Assembly (NCBI RefSeq): GCF_013177735.1
Contig: NZ_WOEZ01000225.1
Span: forward strand, 1-42,008
Length of the DNA stretch: 42,008 nt
Source of the DNA: Paraburkholderia elongata
GTDB lineage: Bacteria > Pseudomonadota > Gammaproteobacteria > Burkholderiales > Burkholderiaceae
Direction of reading: 5' to 3'
Made by a program: the position numbers and the translations under genes. Below, in pieces: positions 6,981 to 15,455 of the stretch. How positions within the stretch are numbered: position 1 is the stretch's first letter; each line of letters begins with the position of its first letter. Below the pieces are notes generated by a model. The model did not search any database. It had not been told where the DNA came from and saw only the letters and a program-made list of their open reading frames with translations.

Positions 6981-8237
6981 ATGAGCCGTAACCGACATTT
7001 CAATTACACGCTGACGCCCACGCGTCTGAACAGCGCCAAACCTCAGGAAAAGCCTTACAAGCTCACGGATGGCGGCGGGCTGTTCGTGCTGATCCAGCCA
7101 GGTGGCTCTAAAACATGGGCGTACCAGTACCGGCTGGACGGACGGCGGCGCGAGGTAGTCATTGGCCGGTATCCGGAAATCGGCGTTGCTGATGCACGTG
7201 ACCGGCACGCCGAGTACCGGGCGATGGTTGCGCAGGGCAACGACCCGGTTGCGCACAAGCGGACCGATGACGCTGAACGTAACGCGCGCGCATTGATGGA
7301 AGCGGACGAAGGGCAGTTCAAAGCCTTTTCCCTCAAATGGCTGGACGAGCGGTTGGGCAACAAATCGGATGGCTACCGTGCGCAGATGCGTTCGCTGCTG
7401 GATCGGTTCGTCTGGGCGGAGATTGGCCGTAAGTCGCTGGACGAGGTGCGACCGGCGCATGTGCTCGCGATCATTGAGAAGCGGCGCGACACGCCGAACA
7501 CCGCTGAGAACGTCCGCGTGCTGATTCAGCAGGTCTACAACTACGCGATCCAGAAGCTATTGGTGGAAACGAACCCGGCGCTTGCGCTGCGTGGCGTAAT
7601 CGAGGTTCCGAAAGCCGAACACCACCGGCACCTGAGCGAGTCGGAGTTAGGCGCTTTCTGGCGCGCTGTCGGCAAGCAGGGCGCGCATCCGTCCACCACG
7701 GCGGCGGTGAAGCTGCTGATGTACAGCATGTGCCGTAAGGCCGAAGTGCTGCGCGCGAAGTGGAGTGAGATCGACACGGACAAAGCGCAATGGGACATTC
7801 CAGCCGAGCGTATGAAGTCGCGCCGCCCGCATCGCGTTTATCTGTCCACGCAAGCACTCGAACTGTTGGAGGTGCAGCGCGCGCTTACCGGCGATCTGGA
7901 ATATGTGTTCCCGTCCGCGTTCCGCGCCAATGTGCCGATGGCGGACGCGACGCTGAACCACCTGTTCAAACGACTGGACTTCGGCGTACCGGAATTCTGC
8001 CCGCACGGCACACGCGGCACGGCGGCGACGCTGTTGCGAGAACATGGGTTCAGCCGAGACGTTGTTGAACTGCTGCTGGCGCACACGGAGCGAAGCCAGA
8101 CAGCGGCGAGCTACCACCATCACGAGCTGGAAGCCGATCGCCGGCGCGCGGTGCAATACCTTGCTGACGAGATCGAACGGCAAGCCGCCATATCAGCGGC
8201 GGGTAACGTGGTGAGCATCAAGGCGAAATCCACCTGA
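6981..8237 (+). CDS. P4-type tyrosine site-specific integrase
   Basis: This recombinase inserts and excises the island. Its 418 residues fit the family. Residues 1-105 are the DUF4102 arm-binding domain (KLTDGGGLFVLIQPGGSKTW, then GRYPEIGVADAR). A core-binding helical domain covers about 110-205. The catalytic domain has Arg252 (CRKAEVL), Lys279, His342 and Arg345 (PHGTRGTAAT), His368 and the nucleophile Tyr378 (AASYHH). All active-site residues are present, so the enzyme should work. ATG 6981 is chosen because GGAGGGG sits seven bases upstream; an in-frame ATG at 6975 is too close to it. The frame upstream of that runs through the att repeats and is not believed. Confidence 0.95.
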   Translation: MSRNRHFNYTLTPTRLNSAKPQEKPYKLTDGGGLFVLIQPGGSKTWAYQYRLDGRRREVVIGRYPEIGVADARDRHAEYRAMVAQGNDPVAHKRTDDAERNARALMEADEGQFKAFSLKWLDERLGNKSDGYRAQMRSLLDRFVWAEIGRKSLDEVRPAHVLAIIEKRRDTPNTAENVRVLIQQVYNYAIQKLLVETNPALALRGVIEVPKAEHHRHLSESELGAFWRAVGKQGAHPSTTAAVKLLMYSMCRKAEVLRAKWSEIDTDKAQWDIPAERMKSRRPHRVYLSTQALELLEVQRALTGDLEYVFPSAFRANVPMADATLNHLFKRLDFGVPEFCPHGTRGTAATLLREHGFSRDVVELLLAHTERSQTAASYHHHELEADRRRAVQYLADEIERQAAISAAGNVVSIKAKST

Positions 8238-8324
8238 CACTTTTCGAGCCGCGCCTAGATCAACCGGGTTCCCTCGCCCATGGCGCCGCTCCTTCATTAT
8301 TGAGGGGCTTTCAGGAAGGGTGCA

Positions 8325-8870
8325 ATGAATTCTGCTGGACGGAGAGCAAATGTTCTTGAACAGAGGATAAACGGGCTTAGGCATCGTGATCGACTTACCC
8401 TGCACGAAGCCGCTGATTTTGTGGAAGAGCGGCTAGGTACCTTTTCGGATGCCGCTCTGCGCTTGGTGATCGAGAGCGTTGAGGCGAATAAATTTCCAGC
8501 CCATATTGAGCCGGAAATCAATTCGTGGCAGGGAACCGTGGTAAGGCCCGTTGATCCTGATCGATCGACCGTCGCGACCGCCGACCTATTGGCGTGGCTA
8601 GATATGCTCGACAGCGGGAAGTCCACGAAACAGACGGAGCGAGCCGCCGATGTGGGGGGCCGCCCATTAGGCGAGCGCGAGCGCACCACGCTTCTTGTGA
8701 TCATCGCGGGGCTCGCGAAAGAGGCAAAAATCGACGTTTTAAAACCATCAAAAGCTGGGGTGGAGATCGAACAATTGATAGCGCGAACCGGGGCGCGCGT
8801 GGCGTGCCGCACGATCGAGAATCACCTGAAGAGGATTCCTGAAGCGCTGGAAAAGCTCACCACGCCTTGA
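8325..8870 (+). CDS. Island protein of unknown function
   Basis: This 181-residue soluble protein lies 87 bases after the integrase gene, with GGAAGG as ribosome-binding site. The N-terminal third (to about residue 50) is helical and charged. The middle is a linker, and residues 115-181 form a distinct segment beginning GERERTTLLVIIAGLAKEAKID and ending TIENHLKRIPEALEKL. I associate this C-terminal segment with proteins from integrated elements, where it sits near replication or regulatory genes. Its role is not known; a short helical nucleic-acid-binding module is possible but unproven. There are no signal peptide or membrane segments. Confidence 0.8.
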   Translation: MNSAGRRANVLEQRINGLRHRDRLTLHEAADFVEERLGTFSDAALRLVIESVEANKFPAHIEPEINSWQGTVVRPVDPDRSTVATADLLAWLDMLDSGKSTKQTERAADVGGRPLGERERTTLLVIIAGLAKEAKIDVLKPSKAGVEIEQLIARTGARVACRTIENHLKRIPEALEKLTTP

Positions 8871-8874
8871 TATA

Positions 8875-8916
8875 GACCGCAATTGCGTAAGCAGTGACCG
8901 CAGTTGGGCAAGTGCG
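8875..8916 (+). repeat. Imperfect 21-bp tandem repeat before the AlpA-like gene
   Basis: Two adjacent 21-base units begin GACCGCAATTGCGTAAG and GACCGCAGTTGGGCAAG and agree at most of their first 17 positions. They lie 70-110 bases upstream of the AlpA-like gene, within the only sizeable gap in this half of the island, so they may be operator sites for the regulator or for the integrase. The similarity is modest. Confidence 0.4.
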
Positions 8917-8985
8917 TTACCGTAATCGGTTTCAATTCGGCCATGAGTTCCGGGGCGGTCCCAGAACCATCACTAAGGGTGAAAA

Positions 8986-9198
8986 ATGACCGAACAAATC
9001 AAAACCGCACTTACCATCCTGCGCCGCAAGCAGGTTGAAGCCGCAACGGGGCTTTCCCGTTCGACCATCTATCAGCGCATCAGCGCAAAGACGTTTCCGC
9101 CTGCTGTCCAGCTCGGTCCACGTGCTGTTGGCTGGAGGCGCGGCGATATCGACGCTTGGCTTGCCAACCCCGCCGGCTACCGCGTGGAGTCTGTATGA
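8986..9198 (+). CDS. AlpA-family helix-turn-helix regulator
   Basis: This 70-residue DNA-binding protein has the AlpA/MerR-like layout: ILRRKQVEAATGLSRSTIYQRI forms the helix-turn-helix, followed by the wing KTFPPAVQLGPRAVGWRRGDIDAWL. AlpA proteins activate integrase or excision genes in P4-like and cryptic elements, and many act as excisionase-like factors. In this island it is the obvious candidate for controlling excision and replication. The ribosome-binding site is weak (AAGGGTG). It is followed 83 bases later by the next small gene in the same direction. Confidence 0.92.
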   Translation: MTEQIKTALTILRRKQVEAATGLSRSTIYQRISAKTFPPAVQLGPRAVGWRRGDIDAWLANPAGYRVESV

Positions 9199-9281
9199 GC
9201 GTCCTGCGCTCTCCGTGGTTTTAGAGCACGGGCTCGACGCGTGGCTTGATCTTCATTTGTAAACAACGTTTAGGATACCAA

Positions 9282-9629
9282 ATGAATCAGAGTGAAAATT
9301 CCAAGTGCATTAAGAGCGAGAATCAATTGACCTGGGCGTCGATTCAAGTCTCGTTGGACGTGTTCAAACCGTGGCTGGATGACCCCACGACTTATGACGT
9401 TGCGAAAATGTGCATGATTGCCGCCGAGCTTGCCGGCCGGGGTAGCCCATTCCAAACAGCCACGGCCTGCCCTCATACCGCCGACAAGCTGCGGAAGCTC
9501 AGTGAGGTGTCCAAGATCCCGTTTGCAGTGATCTCTACCTTTGCCGATACCGTGGCTGTGCTGCAGAATCTCGACTTCCAGGGCTTCCTCGCGCTGTCCC
9601 ACTCCCGCGAGGCCCAAAATCATGAATAA
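9282..9629 (+). CDS. Small island protein upstream of the primase
   Basis: This is a 115-residue protein of unknown family. It is acidic to neutral and largely helical, with no membrane segment. Features include SWASIQ-like aromatic residues near 30, and TADKLRKLSEVSKIPFAVISTFADTV in the C-terminal half. It overlaps the primase gene by eight bases (ATGAATAA), so the two are probably translationally coupled and the product may assist replication. ATG 9282 is chosen over an earlier in-frame codon because AGGA lies about six bases upstream and the earlier start would lie in the AT-rich gap. Function unknown. Confidence 0.75.
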   Translation: MNQSENSKCIKSENQLTWASIQVSLDVFKPWLDDPTTYDVAKMCMIAAELAGRGSPFQTATACPHTADKLRKLSEVSKIPFAVISTFADTVAVLQNLDFQGFLALSHSREAQNHE

Positions 9630-11952
9630 CGCATGCCAGGATACGGCGATCTCCGCTCTCTCATTGGGGCTGTGTGCTATTCCCGCCGCTGGCCACACCG
9701 ACCGTGCAAATCCTAAGCGCCCGTTTGGCGCATGGCGCACTTACCAGCAGGAGCACCCTCTGCGCCGTGATATCGAGGCGCTCTACACCCAGTATCAGTT
9801 CTCCACCGTAGGGCTCGTGTGCGGCAAGGTCAGCGGGGGACTCGAATGCCTCGATTTTGACACCGCGTCTGGTTACGAACTGTTCCTGCGCGCGGCGCGG
9901 ACCTCCGATCTCGCACCCTTGGTTGCCCGTATCGAGGCCGGGTACTCGGAACTGTCGCCTAAGGGCGCGCATCAGTTGTATTTCTGTGACGCCGTTGGCC
10001 GTAACGACAAGCTTCACCGCGCCCTGAAGATTGAAACTCGTGGTGAGGGCGGCTTCGTTGTAATCGCCCCGAGCTGCTTCGCTGACGCTGGCGCACACAA
10101 GCAATATCGGATCAAGTCCGGCGCGCTCGCGTCGATTGCGCGCATTTCCCCTGTCGAGCGCGAACAGCTGCATTCGTTCATTCGCGCACTCGGTGACTCA
10201 GAGCCGCCGGGCAATGGCGTTGCTCGCAGCATGGCGGCTGACACGATTGCGGAAGGCGGCCGCAACAACTATCTGACTTCGCTCGCGGGCACGCTGCACA
10301 GCCGAGGCGTGTGTGGTGAGACGTTGAGCGCGGCGCTTCATGCCGAAAACAAGGCTTGCTGCAAGCCCCCCCTGCCCGATACCGAGGTCGAGGCCATCTT
10401 GCGCAGCGTGACCAAGTACCCCCCTGGCCGTCCGTCCGGAACGTCCGCACCGCTGATCTGGGCCACCCCCCTTGACCTGCCGACGGGCATGCCGACTGTA
10501 CCGCCCCTTGACGCGCGCGTTCTGTTGCCGAGCGCCTTGGGCGACTGGGCCAGCGACACCTCCCACCGCCTGCAATGCCCTCCTGATTACCCGGCGGTTG
10601 GTCTGCTGGTTGCTCTCTCGGCAGTGATTGGCGGTCGCTTGTCCATTCGCCCGAAGCAGCGCGACGACTGGACGGTCACTCCGAATCTCTGGGGCTTGAT
10701 TATTGGGCGCCCCAGCACACTGAAGTCTCCGGCGATGGCGGCGGCACTGGCGCCTTTGAACGTCCTTGAACGCGACGCGTATGCGAAGTACGACGCGGCA
10801 CTCATGAACTACCGTGCCCAGAAAGCTGCATACGACCTCGCCGTCGGCCACACGAAAACGCAGGCCAAAACCAAGAGCGCTACGCTCCAACAGGCCAGCG
10901 TAACTGCCAATCTGGTGTCGGTTATGCAACAGCAGCCGGTCGTGCCGACACGTACGCGCTACGTGGTCAACGACGTGACCGTGGAAAAACTCGGCGAAAT
11001 TCTTGCGGAGAACCCGAATGGTGTGCTGCTGTTCCGGGATGAGCTGAAAGGTTTTTTGGCTGAACTCGAAGGCGAGGAAAATGCTACCAAGCGCGCGTTT
11101 GTCTTGCAGGCGTGGGCGGGCGACAGCGGCTATAACTTTGATCGCATTGGCCGCGGCAGCGTCCGCATTGAACGCGCGATCCTTGCGGTCTTGGGAACCA
11201 CCCAACCCGGTGTTGTCGAAGCCCACCTGGCATCGGCCATGCGCGGAGGAGTCGGGGACGACGGACTGATTCAGCGCTTTCAGCTCGCGGTCTATCCCGA
11301 GGAGCCCGACTCGTCAGCGCTAGTCGACGAATTCCCGGACCTCCAGGCCGCCGCCTTTGTGTCGGCACTGTTTCAGCGGCTCGCACAGCTCGATCCGGCT
11401 TCGATCGGCGCTCAGCAGGACAATATCGGCGCGGCTGATGGTCAGTGGTATCTGCGCTTTGACGCCACGGCCCAGCAGGTATTCAACACGTGGTATTCCA
11501 AGCTCATGGGACTCATCAAGCGCACCGAGCATGGTGCCGTCGCATCCCACTATGGCAAGTATCGCAGCCTTGTCCCGTCGCTTGCCCTGATCTTTCACCT
11601 GGCTGAAGGACGCTCCGGACCGGTTGACGAAACGGCGCTTTATCGTGCAATTGGCTGGGCTGCTTTTCTGAAGAAGCACGCGGCGCGGATTTATCATTAC
11701 TCGATCCGCAGTGATGCACGAGCGGCTTGCGCGTTGGGTGACGCGATCAAGGAGGGAAAATTGGAGGACGGTTTTGCGCTGCGCGACGTTCGCCGCAAGT
11801 GCTGGTCGGGCCTTACGAGTCCGCTTCTCTGTCAACAGGCGATTGAGATCCTCGTGGAACACCACTGGCTTTCCATGGAACGCGTCGAGACCAATGGCAA
11901 GGTGACGGAACGTTGCCGCATCAACCCTGCGCTGATTAAGATGCAAAACTAG
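9622..11952 (+). CDS. PrimPol-DUF3987 replication protein
   Basis: This 776-residue protein combines a primase-polymerase domain (residues 1-190) with a C-terminal DUF3987 helicase-like domain. The PrimPol domain shows the metal-binding acidic pair in CLDFD (Asp78, Asp80), the SPKGAHQLYF strand (112-121) and GGFVVIAPS (143-151). Residues 211-268 resemble the PriCT primase C-terminal module (EGGRNNYLTSLAGTL). The DUF3987 part has a degenerate P-loop GRPSTLKSP (362-370) and a Walker B-like LLFRDELKG (469-477). Such proteins are the replication initiators of P4-like satellites and integrative islands. Its presence says the element can probably replicate after excision. It overlaps the preceding gene and is followed by a symmetrical repeat region. 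Confidence 0.92.
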   Translation: MNNACQDTAISALSLGLCAIPAAGHTDRANPKRPFGAWRTYQQEHPLRRDIEALYTQYQFSTVGLVCGKVSGGLECLDFDTASGYELFLRAARTSDLAPLVARIEAGYSELSPKGAHQLYFCDAVGRNDKLHRALKIETRGEGGFVVIAPSCFADAGAHKQYRIKSGALASIARISPVEREQLHSFIRALGDSEPPGNGVARSMAADTIAEGGRNNYLTSLAGTLHSRGVCGETLSAALHAENKACCKPPLPDTEVEAILRSVTKYPPGRPSGTSAPLIWATPLDLPTGMPTVPPLDARVLLPSALGDWASDTSHRLQCPPDYPAVGLLVALSAVIGGRLSIRPKQRDDWTVTPNLWGLIIGRPSTLKSPAMAAALAPLNVLERDAYAKYDAALMNYRAQKAAYDLAVGHTKTQAKTKSATLQQASVTANLVSVMQQQPVVPTRTRYVVNDVTVEKLGEILAENPNGVLLFRDELKGFLAELEGEENATKRAFVLQAWAGDSGYNFDRIGRGSVRIERAILAVLGTTQPGVVEAHLASAMRGGVGDDGLIQRFQLAVYPEEPDSSALVDEFPDLQAAAFVSALFQRLAQLDPASIGAQQDNIGAADGQWYLRFDATAQQVFNTWYSKLMGLIKRTEHGAVASHYGKYRSLVPSLALIFHLAEGRSGPVDETALYRAIGWAAFLKKHAARIYHYSIRSDARAACALGDAIKEGKLEDGFALRDVRRKCWSGLTSPLLCQQAIEILVEHHWLSMERVETNGKVTERCRINPALIKMQN

Positions 11953-11961
11953 AGGTAGATG

Positions 11962-12076
11962 TGTCAGTGTTGTCAGTAAGGCTATGGATTCATTTTTTTT
12001 GATTCGCATTCCTACATATATAAAAATGGCAATTGCAAAAGACACAATTGCCAGATTAGCACTGACAACACTGACA
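11962..12076. repeat. Symmetrical TGTCAGT repeat region, candidate origin
   Basis: A perfect 16-bp inverted repeat (TGTCAGTGTTGTCAGT at 11962-11977, its complement at 12061-12076) encloses an AT-rich spacer of 83 bases. Each arm holds two TGTCAGT words nine bases apart, making four in all. The spacer contains eight consecutive T and an inner inverted repeat (GGCAATTG at 12028-12035, CAATTGCC at 12045-12052). Placement directly after the primase gene, iterated binding words and an AT-rich core fit a satellite-type replication origin. A transcription attenuator or a recombination site are alternatives. Confidence 0.55.
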
Positions 12077-12169
12077 AACCGGCTGAGGAAAAATGAGCTT
12101 CTTCGGTCGGTCATGAGGCGAAGCCCCCGTTACAACGTCGGGTCAACCTAACCACCAGCGAGAATACCG

Positions 12170-12442
12170 ATGAGTGCATACATCAAGCAATTGAATCGCA
12201 TGATGGAGACCGCCGCGCCCCGCCAACCGCCGCTCCAACAGCAGTTCATGGAATGGTACGGTTCGCTGCCGGAAATCGCGCGGTGCCGGCCGTTTTCAAT
12301 GGTCGAGTTTGAGAAGGCGCTCGGCACGCAGGGAAAATACATCAGCCCGGTATTGCTGGAGCTGGGCTGGCAGCGTAAGCGCCGATGGGGTTCGCTGGGT
12401 CAGTATCATCGCTATTGGGTGCCGCCTCAGCTAGGTCGTTGA
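12170..12442 (+). CDS. Small basic island protein, probable DNA-binding
   Basis: This 90-residue protein (MSAYIKQLNRMM start) is rich in Arg, Gln and aromatic residues. The segment RPFSMVEFEKALGTQGKYISPVLLELGWQRKRRW looks like a small winged-helix fold in which the GKYISPVLLELGW helix would read DNA. Companion proteins of this type occur beside DUF3987 primases in other islands, as far as I recall. It sits 93 bases after the repeat region, so it may bind there. It has no membrane segment, and the ribosome-binding site is poor. Confidence 0.7.
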   Translation: MSAYIKQLNRMMETAAPRQPPLQQQFMEWYGSLPEIARCRPFSMVEFEKALGTQGKYISPVLLELGWQRKRRWGSLGQYHRYWVPPQLGR

Positions 12443-13082
12443 GGTCGCCGTCGCCCCTGAATGAGAAAACGTGCGCTGAACTAGCAGGCATTGGCTGGCT
12501 GTGGGTCGATCGAGCGGAGGACCGAAACCGACCGAGGCTGTGTGAAAACGCAAAAGTACTCGGTTTTCGGGTGTCGCTTTACCCTTCCCGAGTTGCTGCC
12601 AAGCCAATACGGCGCGATCTGAAGGGTCGATTTTTTGCAACGCGGCATTCAGCATGCGTTTTCACACACCCTCGACCCGTTGCCGTCATTCGCGTTGCCC
12701 CGACGGCAACGGCCGTTCTGAAAGTCCAACTGTCATTCCCTGCCGCGAGGTCGCCTGCCATACAGGCTGATTTCCTGGCATTTGCACCTCGGAAGCAGCG
12801 GCGTCAGGCTTCACTCCACGCGGCAATACTGCAAGAATCAAATCTGGGAAGTCTCAAGACTTGGGCTACGTGCGACTATGTAAATTTTGTTGACGCTATA
12901 AGGTGGGAACGTTCTCGACGGCGGCCATTAAATCGGTAGTGACAGCATCTATTTTCTGTCTGATAGTCCTCAAAGTTGAGCGGACGAAGCAACCTAGCTT
13001 CAGGAAGGGGCAATCGGCCAGCAATAACAATGAACTTGAGTGACTTATTCTAAATGAGAGTTTCTAAATAAAAGGAATAGTA
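12443..13082. other. 640-base gap with a MITE-like insert and no convincing gene
   Basis: The open frames here have low-complexity or implausible translations and lack ribosome-binding sites. The stretch contains a short inverted-repeat element (12533-12674). Its right end, from about 12950, is AT-rich and supplies the leader and GGAAT ribosome-binding site of the membrane protein gene at 13083. Confidence 0.5.
12533..12674. mobile_element. MITE-like element or insertion-sequence remnant
   Basis: Two 20-bp terminal inverted repeats with one mismatch bound 142 bases: CGAGGCTGTGTGAAAACGCA at 12533-12552 and the complement of CGAGGGTGTGTGAAAACGCA at 12655-12674. A GGCTGTGTGAAAAC-like end is typical of bacterial insertion sequences, but the interior is far too short for a transposase. 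It is therefore a non-autonomous miniature element or a deletion remnant. A target duplication was not recognised. Confidence 0.6.
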
Positions 13083-13976
13083 ATGTTAAAGTTGCCAGCT
13101 ACATTTTGGTCGGGCGTTGTTACATTCATTGTGACACTATTCATAAATACGGGCATCAGCTATTACTCGGGCGATCAAGGGCTCGCAACGATTGGTCGTC
13201 CAATCATGCTCGATGGAAAGGTAGTTTTGCCATTGGCTCTGGAGAACTTTTCTGGCAAATCGATTAGCGGACTGTTGCTACAGGTTCCTGAGGAGGTGGG
13301 AGCTGCAAGCGTAGTTCGCGACGCCCCAGTGCAGATCACGAGTGTCAGCGATCAAGCAGGTAATTTGACACGATCGATTCGCATAGACGGCATAGAACCA
13401 AAGACGAGAACGAACCTATTTGTCGTGCTGCGCGACGTGACGGAAGTGCCGCTGGTCCGAATAATCAACGCTGATGAGGTTGGTTTTATGTTTGCGGATG
13501 GAGTGCCAGAATCTAAGCTGCACCGCGCCGTAACGTACGGATTGGTGGTTGCCGGTATTTACACGGTGATTGCCGTCGCGTTGGGATATTATTTCAACAA
13601 GATAATCCAATCACTTCACAAGAGATTGGACGAGGCAAAGGAAAATTCCACGAGGCTGCACGAGAATTCGGACAAGCTTCGTAAGGAATTGGATGACCTT
13701 AAAATGATGCAATCAAAAATTAGGATACTGTTGTTGTCAAGAATATCCGATTATTCAAAGGAGCTGGAATTTTGGAGAAATGCAATCAAGGAATTGCTTG
13801 TGCGGCGGGGAGCGCCTGCAAGTACTTCTGACGAGTTAATAAAGTGTGTCACTCGCGCACTCAAAACGTTTGGGACAAGGCGTGGGTCTGATGACTTTGA
13901 CGCTATCGTTTTCGCAGCGGGTGTTCTTAAAGATGCGGAAAACAAGGCTCGTTCAGTAGAAGAGGCTGATCGGTAG
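13083..13976 (+). CDS. Membrane protein with periplasmic domain and cytoplasmic coiled coil
   Basis: This 297-residue protein is not recognised. The first membrane helix is residues 7-24. Residues 25-148 form a beta-rich domain, likely outside the membrane (GRPIMLDGKVVLPLALENFSG resembles an immunoglobulin-like or CARDB-like strand pattern). The second helix is 150-172. A coiled coil follows (173-215, heptads with LHKRLDEAKEN and DKLRKELDDLK), then a helical C-terminal domain. The topology suggests a sensor that passes a signal across the membrane. GC is clearly lower than in core genes, and AAGGAAT precedes the ATG. It runs toward the next membrane-protein gene, with 205 bases between their 3' ends. 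Confidence 0.8.
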   Translation: MLKLPATFWSGVVTFIVTLFINTGISYYSGDQGLATIGRPIMLDGKVVLPLALENFSGKSISGLLLQVPEEVGAASVVRDAPVQITSVSDQAGNLTRSIRIDGIEPKTRTNLFVVLRDVTEVPLVRIINADEVGFMFADGVPESKLHRAVTYGLVVAGIYTVIAVALGYYFNKIIQSLHKRLDEAKENSTRLHENSDKLRKELDDLKMMQSKIRILLLSRISDYSKELEFWRNAIKELLVRRGAPASTSDELIKCVTRALKTFGTRRGSDDFDAIVFAAGVLKDAENKARSVEEADR

Positions 13977-14181
13977 TCAACTCTGGTAAAGGGAATTCGG
14001 CCGCGAGGCAGGCGGTTAGCCACGACGAATCGTACTTGTCGTTTGCGCGTCGGTCAGGACGTTCCTGAGGCGGCTGATGGCCGACTACCGCCCTATGTGA
14101 TCGGCAGTAGTCGACCCGCAAGCGTCGTTCGGCAGGATGCAGCTTTGACGGCAGCGGTTTCGGAAACTGAAGGAAACGCGT

Positions 14182-14955
14182 TCACTTCGACTCGCTACCC
14201 GAAGCCACCTCCATTTCAGTGGGGCTTGGCGCTGTTGCCGCATCCGCAGCCTTCTTTGCCAACTCCAGCTTTGCGTTGTGCTCAAACGAGGCGGAGATTT
14301 CCGCCTTTAACGCGGCGAAACTTCTGTTAAGACACTTTACCGAATACTCGCTCGATAGCTCGGCGCTGTTCTGCAACGCAGCTCGAAGAATGCCCGCAGC
14401 ATCCGCATATTCTCGATAGGCGCGAAATACGCTGTGGAACACCGTCGCATCCAACAATCTCGGATCACCCTTCTCTAGCGACACGTCAAGCAGATCCAGA
14501 GCCGCTTTCAGTCTAGCCATCGCCGTTTGACAGCCGTAGTACGCGTAAATTGCCACCTCTTTCATTCGCCCCAGATTACTCTGGTCAATCTCGAAATTCT
14601 CCGTTGCTCCTATAGCAGCTCGGATGAAGGGCTTCAACAACAATTGGACATGGGATATATCCTCGTGACTCATTTCCGCAGCCCTTGTCGCGAAAAATAC
14701 GGCGGTCGCATGAGGCAGCCCATACCCTTCCATTTTAATGCCGCGCGCATTCACAAGCTTTTCGGAAAAATCCTTGATAAAAAAATCCGCTGCGACCACA
14801 TTCGTCAGTAGCAGGAAGTTGACGTGGGCGAGACGCTTTCGCTCGTCTGAGTCCTCCCGATGCTTCGCCTTAAGCCGCACGATGTAACTTAAGTATGCTG
14901 AGACCAGTGCGCCGATTAGACCCGACACGATTGCAACGATTGGAGTAGAGCTCAT
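14182..14955 (-). CDS. Single-pass membrane-anchored helical protein of unknown function
   Basis: This 257-residue protein has an N-terminal membrane anchor at residues 5-26 followed by basic residues (RLKAKHRE), so the remaining 230 residues should be cytoplasmic. That part is almost entirely helical, with Ala/Leu/Glu-rich segments and no known catalytic motif; the C-terminal tail is Ala-rich (ELAKKAADAATAPSP). AGAGGAA lies before the ATG. It is the only leftward gene in the island and has its own upstream region, so it is probably expressed separately from the replication genes. No family is recognised. A defence or toxin-regulating role is possible by position only. Confidence 0.78.
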   Translation of the reverse strand: MSSTPIVAIVSGLIGALVSAYLSYIVRLKAKHREDSDERKRLAHVNFLLLTNVVAADFFIKDFSEKLVNARGIKMEGYGLPHATAVFFATRAAEMSHEDISHVQLLLKPFIRAAIGATENFEIDQSNLGRMKEVAIYAYYGCQTAMARLKAALDLLDVSLEKGDPRLLDATVFHSVFRAYREYADAAGILRAALQNSAELSSEYSVKCLNRSFAALKAEISASFEHNAKLELAKKAADAATAPSPTEMEVASGSESK

Positions 14956-15455
14956 TGGTTCCTCTCTGCCGTCAAATGGATAACCTCGCTGCTGGAATTG
15001 AATGTTTCATGGTTTGCCATTGCTGCGCCGCAATCAGTTCGGCCACGCGGCGAGATGGGAGTTTAATATACGGTGGTTACCTCATCGATGTCGAGATTTG
15101 AAAGTCAGGTACGGCCGAAAATCGGCATAATTTCATCCGACCGTGAAGGCCGTCGTTTGAGCGTTAGCCGCCGCTCGACTGGCCATATGACTACGGTGGC
15201 GAACGGCGGTTCGTGGCCGAACTCTGCCCGATGATGCCCGTACAGGTCCATGCGGTCGAATGTTCCCTCAAAACTGAGGGCAGCCGCGCGGCGACTGGCC
15301 GTTTCTGGGAAAGCTGATCGTGTCTGACGGGTCGAGCTGGGCCGGTCAACCGTCCCGCCGTTGCGATCATAGCGGCGGAACACCAACCAGCCTTTAGACC
15401 GTGCTCGGATTTGCCGATATATCGCGGTGTCGCTGGCACTATCCGGTGACAGTCC
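14956..15455. other. 500-base gap in the island, no confident gene
   Basis: This gap contains the promoter region of the leftward membrane-protein gene (AT-rich near 15060-15110) and the leader of the nuclease gene. Long leftward open frames at 15105-15731 run antisense through the nuclease start and have Arg/Ser/Pro-rich translations, so I do not call them. A decayed gene cannot be excluded. Confidence 0.45.

Noticed and set aside
12385..12939. Forward open frame of 184 codons in the island gap
   Set aside because: It overlaps the preceding gene, runs through both ends of the MITE-like element, and lacks a ribosome-binding site and a plausible fold.
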